Below are positions 46,478 to 57,529 of a stretch of DNA of 64,000 nucleotides, one piece after another. Source of the stretch: Gonatopus flavifemur (taxonomy: Eukaryota > Arthropoda > Insecta > Hymenoptera > Dryinidae); contig JAFFJZ010000007.1 of the NCBI GenBank assembly GCA_018340375.1, forward strand, positions 25,394,001-25,458,000, written 5' to 3'. The position numbers and the translations under genes were made by a program. The notes below the pieces were generated by a model, which worked only from the letters and a program-made list of their open reading frames with translations, searched no databases and was not told the origin of the DNA. Each line of letters begins with the position of its first letter. Position 1 is the first letter of the stretch.

Positions 46478-47955
46478 ATCGGCCCCTATCAAAATGAATG
46501 AGAAAATTCCACAACAAGCACGTTAAATAGGTTTGGATGGGGAATTTCCATTCGGATCGACCGCAGCCTCTCACATGGATTCTGAATAGATTTTAATAGG
46601 AAATTTCTGCAATCGAATTTTGTAGGTGGAAATGGTTTGTTCCTAGAATATAAGTAATGAACAAGTTTCTGTCGAAGACAGAATCTATTGCGTTCTCTGT
46701 TTGTCCTGAATGAATGTTCAATCAGTGCCAATTAGAACTCGCCCTTCACTGTTCATTACAAAAAGAGATCCCATTCAAACCTATTCAATCCATCAATTGG
46801 ATCAAATCAGATTTTTGTTCTGGAAATTTCGAATTTGATCTTATTCGATGTTCGCCTTCTACAATTCTCTCTCTTCGTCTCATAGGAATAGATGTGGGGA
46901 ACTTCCCATTGACATCCCATTAAACATTCATTCAGGATTAATAGGCAACCTAATTGATTATTCCCTGAAGGAACTTGTTCATTACGTACATTCCAGGAAT
47001 AACCTATTCCTGCTCATGAAATTTATTTTGAGAAATTTCCCATTGAAACCCATTCACAATCAATGTGGGAGAATACGTTGGATTCAAATGGAAATTTCTG
47101 ATACAAACTTATTCAAAGGCTCATCTTGTGGAATTTTCCTATCTATTCTCATGGAAGCTGATATGGGAAACTCCCCATGGCCACTCATTAAACATTCTCT
47201 GAAAACAAGCAGTCATCCCAATTGGGTATTTCCCAAAGGAACTTGTTCATTATTCACAGTTCAGAAACATCCTATTCCCGCTCATAGAATTCGGTTTCAG
47301 AAATCTTCCATTAAAACTCCTTCGGAATTAATGTAGACGGCTGCAGCAGATTCAAATGGGAATTCCTCATTCAATCCCATCCAACGTTCATCTCGTGGAA
47401 TTTCCCCATTCATTCTTATACGAGCCATATGTGAAAGTTCCTATTGCTGCTTATTCCCTACCTTGCTCCAATTAAAACCGATAAAACCCCCCACATCTCA
47501 AATGAGCTATTACCAATTGAATCCTATCACTACAATATTTCCCATTCAGCCTGGTTCATTTTGAATGAGCACCGGAGTAGTTCTTATGGGTCTCATTCAA
47601 ACCCATTCAATTCTAATCGGTTTCTATCGTTTTCTATGGGATCTTTCAAGCAGGGTGTGGAAAATCACGCCTTTAACTTCGGTTTGCTTTTAAAACTTGA
47701 TTGAAGTTTTTTCACGGTTAATATGATTTTTTTGCCCATTTTGTTTTTGTTGAATGGTTTTGAGAAAGCACGCAAGTCTCGATAATTACAATCCACAAGA
47801 AAATATAGGGGAATATATGCTGGTATATGGTAGAGGTGCGCTTATATTGAAAGCGATGTTGATTGTATGCACGTTTATTTGATTTGATGAAATCAGTCCG
47901 TGAATCTGAGATGATTGTGACGGAGGAACAGACGTTGCTGTGTTAATAAGATGTA

Positions 47956-49246
47956 CAGGTTGGTTGAAAAGTTTCTGCGCTCGGAATGAAAGAATACTGT
48001 TTTTGTTACGAAATATATTTTTTTATTCAATATAATCTCCTAGAAGCTCAATACACTTGTTCCAATGATCTTCCAATAATTTTATCCCATCCTTTTAATG
48101 GTTTTCCGGAAGCTCTGCAAAATAACCGTCTACGGCTGCTATGGCCTCTTCGTTCGACGAAAAATGCTTTCCACGAAGGAATTGTTTGAGATTTCTGGAG
48201 AGATAGTAGTCGCTAGGAGCCAAATCTGGCAAATACGGTGGATGTTCAAGCAATTCGTACTTGAGTTCTTTGAATTTAGCCATCGTCAAAACACTTTTGT
48301 GAGCAGGTGCATTATCTTGATGAAAAATGATTTTTTTCTTCTTTAAACCAGGTCTTTTCTCACGAATTTTTTCATCCAGCTGATCCAAAAGGCTGCAGTA
48401 ATATTCGGAGTTGATTGTTTTACCTTTCCGAAGATAATCAATGAACAAAATTCCTTTTGCATCCCAAAAAACTGATGCCATAACCTTCTTTGCTGATCGT
48501 TGTGACTTCACCTGCTTTGGAGCTGAACAACCAGCTTCAGTCCACTGTAAACGTTCTTCTTTCAATTTAGGATCATGGTGGTAGATCCAAGTCTCATCCA
48601 TAGTTATAAAACGACGCAAGAAGTCGGTTTTATTCTGCTTAAAATGCTCCAAATTACGCTGAGAAATTTGTTTTCGATCCAGTTTTTGTTGAATTGTTAA
48701 CGTGTGCGGCACTAACTTTCCAAACAGTTTTTTCATACGTAATTCTTCATGTAAAATATGGAGTACTCGTTCGTCTGAGATGCCTATGGCATTAGCAATT
48801 TCACGCTTAGTCAAACTTGGATCTTCACTAACCATATTATGTACATGCTCAATGATTTCTGTTGTGGTTGCAGTTTTTGGTCGTCCTTCGCGTGGATCGT
48901 CTTCAAGGCTAGTACGACCACGTTTAAATTCACCAGCCCAAAATTCAACCGTGCGTTTTGAAGGTGAGGACTCCTTATACACTTCTGACAATTGTTCATA
49001 AATTTCCTTTGCTTTTAAACCCTTCAAAACAAAGAATCTAATGACTGCACGATATTCAATTTTCTCCATATTAAGAAAAATCAATGACACGTCAACTTCA
49101 AATGGCTTGTAAACAAAGAATGAATTGACAGAATGACTGGTAACTTTGCATGTGTTCTCAGGAAAGATATACCAACTTGAGAAAAAAAAAGTTTTGAGCT
49201 AGCAGTACTATCTCTTGGTGAGCGCAGGAACTTTTCAACCAACCTG
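47956..49246 (-). mobile_element. Complete mariner transposon
   Basis: A 1291-bp element bounded by CAGGTTGGTTGAAAAGTTTC and, inverted, CAGGTTGGTTGAAAAGTTCC, each continuing TGCGCTC. The 28-bp ends differ at one base. TA duplications flank both ends (47,954-47,955; 49,247-49,248). Length, ends and the single transposase gene on the minus strand are those of a full-size mariner. The nearly identical ends suggest recent arrival. Confidence 0.92.
48095..49090 (-). CDS. mariner transposase (DD34D), C-terminally truncated by a stop
   Basis: The cut-and-paste transposase of the surrounding mariner, acting in the nucleus on its TA-flanked inverted repeats. The 331-codon frame begins MSLIFLNMEKIEY; family alignment from memory favours the Met at residue 8 (49,069) as the true start. 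Two N-terminal helix-turn-helix segments (about 18-60 and 90-122) flank a GRPKTATT linker at 69-76. The catalytic triad is complete: D165 (FITMDETWIYHHDP), D259 (HQDNAPAH) and D294 (PSDY), with 34 residues between the last two. Oddities are LVPHTL where most mariners have WVPH, PPYLPDLAPSDYYLS where YSPDLAPSDYYLF is usual, and a TAA (48,092-48,094) after ELPENH. The same frame continues beyond it for another 23 codons to a second TAA, so the native C terminus is probably lost. Activity is therefore doubtful. Confidence 0.92.
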   Translation of the reverse strand: MSLIFLNMEKIEYRAVIRFFVLKGLKAKEIYEQLSEVYKESSPSKRTVEFWAGEFKRGRTSLEDDPREGRPKTATTTEIIEHVHNMVSEDPSLTKREIANAIGISDERVLHILHEELRMKKLFGKLVPHTLTIQQKLDRKQISQRNLEHFKQNKTDFLRRFITMDETWIYHHDPKLKEERLQWTEAGCSAPKQVKSQRSAKKVMASVFWDAKGILFIDYLRKGKTINSEYYCSLLDQLDEKIREKRPGLKKKKIIFHQDNAPAHKSVLTMAKFKELKYELLEHPPYLPDLAPSDYYLSRNLKQFLRGKHFSSNEEAIAAVDGYFAELPENH

Positions 49247-49249
49247 TAT

Positions 49250-50016
49250 ATCAAAGTAGACTCTCGTGGTTTGGAGATGATGATGCTTAAATCGTAGTGC
49301 AACAGGCAACGATCTTATACCTGGAAGGGCGGGGGTAGAAGAATTATAGTTAAACTCCGTAATCAAACAGTTGAAAGTACTGGCCTCCGTATTTGTATTC
49401 GTATTCTGAGAGAATTCGAGACTGGATCTTCGTTAAGACCAACTACTGCCCCGCGGCAGAAGGAAACAGCAGGAGGGATAATTGACTCTCACCATCGTCT
49501 GGATTTTATGGGTAGAAAGGAAGTATAACATATATTAAGTTCTAATCAGTAAGATAGCTGAGTAAGGTCCCAAAATGAAAGTTTTCTAATGGAAATCATA
49601 ATTCAAATACAAGTTTGCATTGTAAGAATATATTCTTACAAGAACCAGAATCTCTAGAATAAAATCGGAAGTGTTATCAAATTCCAATTCACGGAATTCT
49701 TGGAATCTCTGGAACAAAGATTAGAATTGAGAAATTTGGAAATTTATAGTGTAATAATACTAATTGAAATTGAATTTTTCTTTGTGAAGAATGCTCCATT
49801 ATCGTGTTACGAGGTTAATTGGGTGAACACGCGCACAACAAGAAGAGGGAAATGTAAAACGGTCGAAATGCCATCAAAACATTCAATAACAAAATTTTCA
49901 ACAACTTGCCAGAAATTGAATTTCTAATATTTGTGAATGATCCTAGTTGAGAGACTAGTTTTCACCACATTGATGATGTTCAACTTCGAAAGCACGTTAC
50001 TGTGAAATGGGGTGAA
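49250..50016. other. Gene-less stretch between mariner and foldback
   Basis: I see no gene or defined repeat. Confidence 0.4.
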
Positions 50017-50018
50017 TA

Positions 50019-50674
50019 CACAGTTGGGATTTTGTGTTAAATTCAACATATTTCGCATGTTTCAAACGGTCCTCACATATTTTTGTGTTGATATCACATA
50101 ATGTGTTTGTGTTAGCTAGTAACTCAAGCTTGATGTAAATAATATAACACAAAAGGATGCTGATGAGGTTTTGATTGGAATTTCCGATCGTGTAAATTCA
50201 ACACATAAGTATTGTCAAATGAAATTCAAAATAAGTAGTGAATCAACAGCTCACAAGTGTGATTTATAGATTTTTTTACATAAATCAATCACGTCTCTGT
50301 TAGCGACTGTGTGCAGAAATTCGTAGTTGTCACCAGTTTACTATCTTTTCTAGCGATCATTCCATAATTTTTTTCTCCGTGTAGTAAAGTTACACGTACA
50401 TAGGAGTTTCATAAAAAAATAGCTCCCACCACCGGTGATCTCCCCGTGGTAGTTGAGAATAACACAATTCTTATGTTCAATCTTGAGTTGAATAAAATTT
50501 GTGGCATTTTGACACTTTTTTTCACTTGTGTGAATGATTTCACATTATAAATCAGTTGAGACCTGATTACGCAAGGACTGTCTGTGGAAGTGACACGTGT
50601 TTGTGTTGAATATTCAACAGAAAATTCATAACATACGGATTTTCTAACACATTCACACAAAATTCTCAACTGTG
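50019..50674. mobile_element. TIR element with iterated GTGTTGAA motif
   Basis: The ends are CACAGTTGGGATTTTGTG and, inverted, CACAGTTGAGAATTTTGTG, flanked by TA at 50,017-50,018 and 50,675-50,676. The interior repeats TTGTGTTGA, TTCAACACA and TCACAT/ATGTGA words in both orientations. A TTTTTTTCTCCGTG edge at about 50,368-50,383 suggests a second MITE nested in its middle. No ORF of known type. Confidence 0.65.
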
Positions 50675-50952
50675 TAGAAACACTCTTAGGAAGTTAAAAC
50701 GAGTGGACACTGATCATCCTAAGGGTGTTTTTATTCACCCCATTCCACGGTACTTATGAATAAAACTCTCTGAATCCAAATCAGTGCAAAGTACTGAGAA
50801 TCGGTGAATTCCACTGATGAATCAGTGCTAAGTCTGTTACTGATTGAATCAGAGGCATACTTAGCGCTGATTCGCCAGTGAAATTCACTAATTCCCAGTA
50901 CTTTTCATTGATTTGGATTTACAGACAGGGGCGCTTATGATTCGTACTTATA

Positions 50953-51532
50953 CAGGGTGTCCCAGAATTCGTGGACCGGATTCTACAGGTATATTCTGCA
51001 ACCAGAATGCAATAATTTCCCGTTTGGAAAAAAATTTTTTCGACGATTCGTTTTGAAGATATAAGCATTTTGAGATTTTTGTTCAAATCCAAATCATTCA
51101 AAAACACTGTATGCTACATACTTGAGCTCAACACCATTCGTTGAGTTGGAAAACGGCGGATTTGTGAGAAAAAAATTAAACTATTTTATCATTAATAGTT
51201 CCGGAGCTATAGCGATTTGAAGTTGCTGAATTCTGAGTGGCTAAAAGCTAAAAAATTTCAAATCGCCATAGCTCCGGAACTATCAATGATAAAATAGTTT
51301 AATTCGTTTCTCACAGATCCGCCGTTTTCCAACTTAGCGAATGGTATTAAGCCCAAGTATATAGCATACTTCAAGTATATGCCTTTGAATGATTTAGATT
51401 TGAACAAAAATCTACGAATGCTCATATCTCCAAAACTAAGCGTCAAAAATATTTTTTTCAAACGAGTAATTATTGCATTTTGGCTGCAGAATACACCTGT
51501 AAAATCCAATCCGCGAGTCCTAGGACAACCTG
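50953..51532. mobile_element. 580-bp foldback with CAGGGTGTCC ends
   Basis: Left CAGGGTGTCCCAGAATTCGT and inverted right CAGGTTGTCCTAGGACTCGC, flanked by TA at 50,951-50,952 and 51,533-51,534. The arms pair for about 250-270 bp, including GCCGTTTTCCAAC, AAACTATTTTATCATT and CCGGAGCTATAGCGATTTGA. They leave a loop of about 30 bases near 51,235. Apparent frames on both strands are mirror images of one another and not genes. Confidence 0.8.
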
Positions 51533-51659
51533 TATATATAATCCCAAGAGAATACGAAGGTTCAAAGAATGTTCGACTCCAAAATATTTCATCCATGTTC
51601 ATAGGGGTGAATTGTTTGGCAGATAAACAACTCTATGCTTCATTTCTCTAATTTCAATC

Positions 51660-52100
51660 AAGTCTATGTCTAAATATTCCTGTCCTCAAATATCCCTAAT
51701 CCTAAATATTTTCTCTCTCATACATCCCTATTTCTCAATATTTGTATCCTCAAATACCTCTGTTCCTAATAATTTTTACTTCTCAAATGAGTCTATTCCT
51801 ATATATAAGTCATTGGAAACATTTCTGGTCCTAAATATCTTTATCCTCGCATATCACTACTCATTGACATCTGTCATAGATATGTAGAAATTAAGCGTTT
51901 AGCGGATAATAGACAGGGTTGGAGGATTTCATCAGACCAGTCATAAGACTGACTACTTCATGATGACTCATTTCAGAAGAGAAATTATTAAGAATAGAGA
52001 CGTTTAAGAGTGGAGATATTTGGGATTGAAGATATTTAAGAATAGAAATATGAATAGAATTGGAATAGAAATGCCAATTATTTGAAATTTTCTCCTTCAA
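51660..52100. repeat. Degenerate inverted array of TCCTCAAATATCTCTATTC-like units
   Basis: From 51,665 to about 51,860 a roughly 19-20-bp unit (CCTCAAATATCCCTAATCCT and variants) is repeated with many changes. From about 51,985 to 52,070 the same unit runs in reverse orientation (AAGAATAGAGACG, GGAGATATTTGGG, GAAGATATTTAAG). It looks like a worn motif-iterated foldback. No clear ends. Confidence 0.5.
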
Positions 52101-52139
52101 ATGTACTTATCATATCCTTGAGTGATCTTTTGAATTATT

Positions 52140-52640
52140 TGGCGTTCCAGTTCGACTCGATTTGATTTAAATCGGGGTGATTCGATTCGATCCGAATTCG
52201 AAGAAAATGATTAGGCATTCGATTCAATTCGTAGTTCACAAAACACGATTCGTACACCTCTATCATGTTTAGATTTATATAATAGAGTCTCAAGTGGGAA
52301 AATGTTCATAATTATATATGATTCTATAAAATGTATATATGAACTATATTGAATTATATGTAGATTATATATAATTTCGAAAATTCTTCCACTGAAAGCT
52401 TGGCGTCCTCACCGTGTCAGTTTTAATCTCATCTTGACGATGTCAATCCACCCCTGTACATGAATAGTATCAAGCTATAATACAACTGTATATTGATAGA
52501 AAATCTGAATGAATTCTCAGTCATTGACCCTCAAAATATTCGAATATCTTTGATATGCCAGCGTGTGTCTTTTCTTTATTGATTCCCAAAGCACACTGAT
52601 AAAGACCCTCAGTAAAAATGATTCATATAAGCCCACATAT
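52140..52640. other. Simple-sequence-like AT-rich stretch
   Basis: It contains clustered GATTCGATTCGATCCGAATTC-like words at 52,165-52,240 (a degenerate palindrome cluster) and ATATATG-rich DNA at 52,300-52,380. No gene. Confidence 0.4.
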
Positions 52641-52646
52641 ACGCCA

Positions 52647-52871
52647 CACGGAGAAAATTTTGTAGTAAAAATTAACATATTTATATCGGACCCATGGGAT
52701 ATACTATATTGTGGCGGAAAGAAACCATGAGTATGCGACAGATTACCACAACCCTTTTTGAATCCAATATGCGGACTAATAAGCAAATACAACGTCATAT
52801 CGTCATAATCGAGTTTATCCCACGGGTACGATACTGTGTCTAATAATCTTTAATGTCAACTTTTCTCTGTG
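52647..52871. mobile_element. MITE family A, copy 2
   Basis: The left arm starts CACGGAGAAAATTTTGTAGT and the inverted right arm CACAGAGAAAAGTTGACATT. Pairing includes the ACCCATGGGATA / ACCCGTGGGATA core. It is homologous to 44,371-44,600. It appears inserted within CATATACG-type repeats, which lie on both sides (about 52,630 and 52,872 onward). Confidence 0.7.
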
Positions 52872-53670
52872 CATATACGTTCATATATGGACAGAGGTCT
52901 CATATATGACCAGATATAATCCATATTTGATGCTTATACGGGGCATATACGGCCCGTACATGCACAAAGGTTGACATATACAGAAATTAACAAATCTACA
53001 TTTGTTCAATGTGCGAATTTCAATGAGAAAAACTAATCAAAATCAAGTTCAAATTTTCGTTTATTATTCACTGCAAGACTTCAAGTATCATTTCATTCAC
53101 GTTTTTTCAAATATTTCATGTGTAATTCACGCTACAGTGGAAGTGTATATGTAATGATAATATTACAAATATTAAGAATTGTATTCACATTAACATTCAC
53201 TGTACATACTTTTCATACTCAAAAGAATCGATAATCGGTGGAGAACAAAGCACAAAAACCATATCAGAAAATTTCCGCGATATATTTAAAACGAAATATC
53301 AAAAGCAACTTGGATGTGCGTTCGAATGAAAACACCTGGCTATCAGACAAAAGTATTTCAAAATACGGAATAAATAGCAGCTGTTGAAAATAATGCAACT
53401 GATCCGTGCTCACTGATCCATGGATAAAGAAAAACAACATATGATAACCACAAGCGCTAATGTTTGGGAAAATGGTTCGCTACGTAATATTCAAATTGCT
53501 GGTGAACAGCCTATCCTATGATTATTAATTGTTTTTTCATCAATTGGTGGGTGCTGAATTCGAATATGCAACCGGAATGTGAATATAACATCAAGTCTAT
53601 TCATTGTGTTTATATATAATCCACGTGAATCTGTATACAAATCGCGGTATTTCTTTACAATTTCTACATA
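52872..53670. other. Gene-less stretch with a CATATA-rich left edge
   Basis: The first 110 bp iterate CATATA/TATATG words with GGGGCATATACGGCCCGTAC near 52,937. The rest shows no gene or defined repeat. Confidence 0.4.
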
Positions 53671-53792
53671 CACGAAGAAAAAAATGTAGCTGCAGCAGCT
53701 GAGTGACTGAAGTTTAGCTGCAGGAGCTAATTTAATGGCTGTCCATGTCCATGCTAGCCACTGGGCTGCTGCAGCTACATTTTTTTTCCGTG
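53671..53792. mobile_element. 122-bp hairpin MITE, GCTGCAGC family
   Basis: CACGAAGAAAAAAATGTAGC at the left and, inverted, CACGGAAAAAAAATGTAGCT at the right pair on through GCAGCAGC. TA flanks both ends. It is a short, clean member of the group that includes 22,208 and 39,781. Confidence 0.8.
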
Positions 53793-53829
53793 TATAATGC
53801 GTATATACACAGTAAAAAGTTGGACTGAA

Positions 53830-54271
53830 CTTCTAACTGTGGCCGCATCTTACTTGAGAACTTGACTGAAATTCAGTCTCTTCCGTTCTATCGGCATTTG
53901 GTTTCGGTGCTCACTCTCAATTGAAAGAGGGCTAGTTTTGGCCGCATCTTAAAATCAGCTAATATTCAGGATGAAAGTGAGTTTCACTTTTCACAAGGTA
54001 TCGTAACGAGAAATCTAGACGTGATAGAGAAATTTCGCTCAGAGAATCTAGTTTATGTGGCAGAAGTTTGAATCGATTGTTGGAATGTTTTAATAATCAA
54101 ATAATGAGATACTCAGCTGTTAAAGACCCAAAGTCTTGCAGTACATTTTCGTTGTGATGTATTCAGTTGCAAAAAAATACGAATAATTCATTCGAGAAGA
54201 TAAATAACGATGATTCATCAGATTTTGTGAGTTTGAATTTTCGTTTGGTTTTTATAAACGATTCAAACTTC
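53830..54271. repeat. Dispersed repeat B, copy 1
   Basis: The segment 54,063-54,271 is bounded by GAAGTTTGAATCG and its inverse CGATTCAAACTTC. It shares TACTCAGCT, GATTCATCAGATTTTGTGAG and TATAAACGATTCAAACTTC with 60,784-60,982. The likeness may extend left through TTTTGGCCGCATCTTAA (53,935), compared with TTTTGGCTGCATCTTAA at 60,675. A lone right end occurs at about 12,390-12,412. Non-coding and unclassified. Confidence 0.55.
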
Positions 54272-54752
54272 AAGAATATTTCTGGTTTTGCATCATTCAA
54301 ACATGAATAATCACCCAATGATATGACTGTCACAGACAATTTTTTATAATTCGTTAACTAGCGGTATCGAAGTTGTATTTCGAATACTTGTTTTTATACA
54401 GTACAAGAAAACATTATTGAACGTAAAACCAATTTTCTTATTTTTTTTGTAGCTTTTATTCAATATATGACTTTGATAAAACAGGTCTGTAGATTTAGAT
54501 GAAGTTGAATAAAGAAGATTTGAATGAAAATTGTAATGAAGGAGTTCATTAGAAAGGCCTGCTGGTGTTTTCAAGTCTTTCTAGGAGTCTGATAATTTGC
54601 ACACTTCTGTATAAACCGTCAGAAGCGTTTTATAAAGAAGAAAAAGAAAATTTCCAGCATGAGCAAGATGTTTACAATGAAAGATTCATGCTATTGTCAA
54701 AAAAGGTCAGTTACAGTTGATAAGAGAATTCTCATGAGAAAACTCTTCTTAA

Positions 54753-55037
54753 CCCTCTAACCGTAACCCCGGTCTCACAGACCGCTATCAAAATTGTATT
54801 CGCTCGTAATTCGAACTTTTTTGGTTAAATTGTTTGACATTTCATTCCTACTCTGCACAGAATTGCTCACTAAATTCTGTACATAAGCCCACTATCCTAC
54901 CTCGTAGACATTTCTAATGATCTAAAAAATATTTTCTTCACTTCTAACAACTTTGAATATTTAGAAGAAGGTGATAGCGGTCTGTTAGACCGGGGGTTAC
55001 GGTTGACGTGATTTTGAGCAGGGTTACGGTTTAAGGG
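54753..55037. mobile_element. piggyBac-like MITE with TTAA duplication
   Basis: TTAA at 54,749-54,752 and 55,038-55,041 flanks CCCTCTAACCGTAACCCC and, inverted, CCCTTAAACCGTAACCCT. A second, subterminal inverted pair, CCCCGGTCTCACAGACCGC and GCGGTCTGTTAGACCGGGG, lies inside it, slightly further from the right end than from the left. TTAA target, CCC start and asymmetric subterminal repeats are piggyBac traits. No ORF, so it depends on a transposase elsewhere. Confidence 0.85.
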
Positions 55038-55079
55038 TTAATAATCTCATTCTCAAAGATCGTTTCTTTTACTTCAGTA

Positions 55080-55207
55080 CAGGGATGGGCAACTCCAATT
55101 ACCTTTTGTATTTGAAGCACTTTTTCTTTATTTTATGGAAATAGAAAAGTACTTGGCAAAAAAACAGTAGTCCAAGTACAAAAAGTAATTGACGCTGCCC
55201 ATCCCTG
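55080..55207. mobile_element. Short hAT-type MITE
   Basis: CAGGGATGGGCAACTCCAAT and, inverted, CAGGGATGGGCAGCGTCAAT form the ends, and pairing continues through TACTTTTTGTA. The flanks CTTCAGTA (55,072-55,079) and CTCCAATA (55,208-55,215) agree at six of eight positions, consistent with an aged 8-bp duplication. No ORF. Confidence 0.75.
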
Positions 55208-55215
55208 CTCCAATA

Positions 55216-57529
55216 ATATTCTGTGACCCGCGTTCACTTCCTGTCAAAATCCAAGCCTTGAAATCCGACACTGTAGACGCATTCCCTGGTGAAGATGAAG
55301 CGTCGAAGCGCGACAAAAGCGCAACGAAAGCGTAAGCTAAAAGTCATCTAAGCGTAACAAAGACTCATCTAGACGTGATTTAGGAGGGAATTGGAACGTT
55401 TCTTTGCTTCATTTGCTTCGATACCCACTTCCTTGACTTTTGGATTTTTACCAGGGTTATTTGGAGCCAAATTTACCCGCTAATCAAACCAACAGGAATC
55501 ACAAACGACAAGTCACGATTCAATTCTCCATTGGTTTTTCGAAATATTTTTTCATTATTTTGCTGTAATTTCTAAGATATGAATGTCATATGACAAAAAT
55601 TCACCTGTTTAATATTCAAACGCGTGTTAATACGCATCGTCTAAAGGGATGGAATGTTATGTCATGCGAAACAGGCGAAATAGGTACTCGATCATGAACT
55701 GTAACATTATTCTCATGCTGATGAGTTAGGGTGAAGTCGCGGAAGGGTTATCTAAAAGCATACGTCTATGAATACTAATGAATCTAATACAACCACCTGT
55801 AACTCTATAGTGAATAGTAATGAATACTTCATTTTATGTGCACGATTTAATCATTTTTTTTTTTCCAATTGTATAATATATTCAGAAAAACAGTATAAAT
55901 ATTGTAAAATATATAGCATATCATGTTACGAAGGTAGTAAAAAGAAGTCCTATATTAAGAACAGGAATGCATTATTTTTATACCTTAGCTTTATGGTACT
56001 ATACTTTCCATATACTTGTACTTTCAAAAGCACATACGTGCACCTATGCGCAAACTAATATCCTTTTACGTGAACATCTTATCTTTTTTCTGATCTGTAC
56101 ACTGTCTGACAATGAAAACGTTGTACGTGGAACATCTAAATATCAGCGGTGTATTTTGTTGACGTATGATGAAACGGCTTCAAAATATGACTCACTTCAG
56201 TAAAAGACAACAGAAGGGGGATACAAAAACGTCCTTCGACTGAGATCAACTTTTACATTCATTTTCCTCTTCGATCGATCCTCCAAGCGTTTATTCTCCC
56301 AGTGAAGTCCAGAGAATGAACATTGTTCGAGGAGTCAAATATTATTTTATTATTATTCTCATTATTATTATTGTTATTATTCAAGGAGATTTATATTTTG
56401 TATGTATGTAAATCGACAAAACATATCAATCCAATGATCAATCTCCATTTCATAATGCTAGAATAATTCGTTAAACATATAATCTTAAATATTTGAAAAA
56501 AATTCTACAATCAATGAAACTTTAGAGTCTGAATTTCTTCAATCAGCACATATTGGATTTCGATTGTTACAATTCAATGATATGTAGCGAAAATGATAGC
56601 TCTTTATGTTAGAAATGATTTTCACATCTATATGATTGTATTTGAAAAATTGACATTCAACGCATTTTTCATTCATCGAATCGAGTGGAATTCGATATTC
56701 ATATCCACGAGCCCTTACGAAGACGACACGCGTTGCAAATCGAAAGATATACTCCGCGTGGCTTCATTATTATCATAATTACGGTCGAACGAATGGAAGG
56801 TCTCCATTTCTTGCCCCACAGGGATTGGTTTTTGAGATGACAATGTGTGTATTCTTCTCAGATTCTGGCGAGGTGCAGAGCATCGTCACAAATGAATGGT
56901 TTATGTAATAAAATTACTTGAATGCAATGGAGAACAATTTTTCTGCGTTCCACGTTTTCAGCGTCTATGAATTTTGGCCCGGTCTTGGGCCTATATAGGC
57001 AGAACGGGGCGGATCCATGCCAAACCAGTGTAGGCCCAATTCTATACACATACTAAGTGTAGTTCAATCGAGCGCTTGTTCGTCCAAATCAAGGTGTCTA
57101 CTCCGGGAATGTTTCATGTGTGTCATTGGCCTTTCTATTAAATCCGCTTTTGTGATTGATTCCGTCGAAATTCCCAACTGGTAGATACTCTGGTCCAAAT
57201 CAACTGCACTATTCGAAATTAATTAATTTTCAATAAAAAAAGAACTTCCTTGAAACTTGGATTATTCATAAGTTTTGCAGAAAACAAATTCCTCAAAATC
57301 ATTCAGAATAAAGTAAGAGTGAAAACTACCCGAGTCAAAAAGTGGAACTTGATTTATCTCTGATTTGTTGCTTTCAAAATTCTCATGCAACCTGATGTCG
57401 ACCCTTCTCCGATCTAATTTGACTCTGATTTGTTGCATAGTACGAAATGAATAGGACTTCCAAAAGTATTGTAATTTTCCAACTCGGGTTGTGGAAAATG
57501 ATCATCCTAAATGTGCTTTTATTAAACTC
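55216..57529. other. Gene-less stretch
   Basis: No protein family is recognisable. A (TAT)n-like run lies at 56,341-56,380. A GGCCC-rich patch at 56,972-57,043 (TTGGCCCGGTCTTGGGCC ... TAGGCCCAATTC) may be another small inverted-motif element. Confidence 0.4.

Larger units (their letters stand above)
44968..47656. repeat. Giant degenerate foldback of GGGAAATTTCCC-type motifs
   Basis: Over about 2.7 kb the sequence is dominated by TGGGAAATTTCC, CCCATTCA and GAATGGGA words in both orientations. A large inverted relation is clear: 45,410-45,480 (GGATTCAATTGGTAATAGCC and onward to GTTTTATCGGT) reappears inverted at 47,475-47,550. The left edge may be ACTGGTTGAAGATTTCC (44,974) and the right edge GATCTTTCAAGCAGGG (47,655), which resemble the ends of the nested MITE at 46,251. 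The hAT MITE at 45,598 and the MITE at 46,251 are inserted in it. Translated frames such as 46,848-47,336 are artefacts of the low-complexity motif. Confidence 0.55.

Noticed and set aside
46848..47336. 162-codon frame
   Set aside because: It lies wholly in the GGGAAATTTCCC-type foldback array; the translation just reflects the iterated motif.
44968..47656. Tandem satellite array
   Set aside because: The motif alternates in orientation and has no constant period; an inverted long-range match supports a foldback instead.
48702..49001. 99-codon plus-strand frame
   Set aside because: Antisense shadow of the mariner transposase gene.
50953..51532. Mirror-image frames of about 90-114 codons
   Set aside because: They are opposite-strand readings of the same palindrome.
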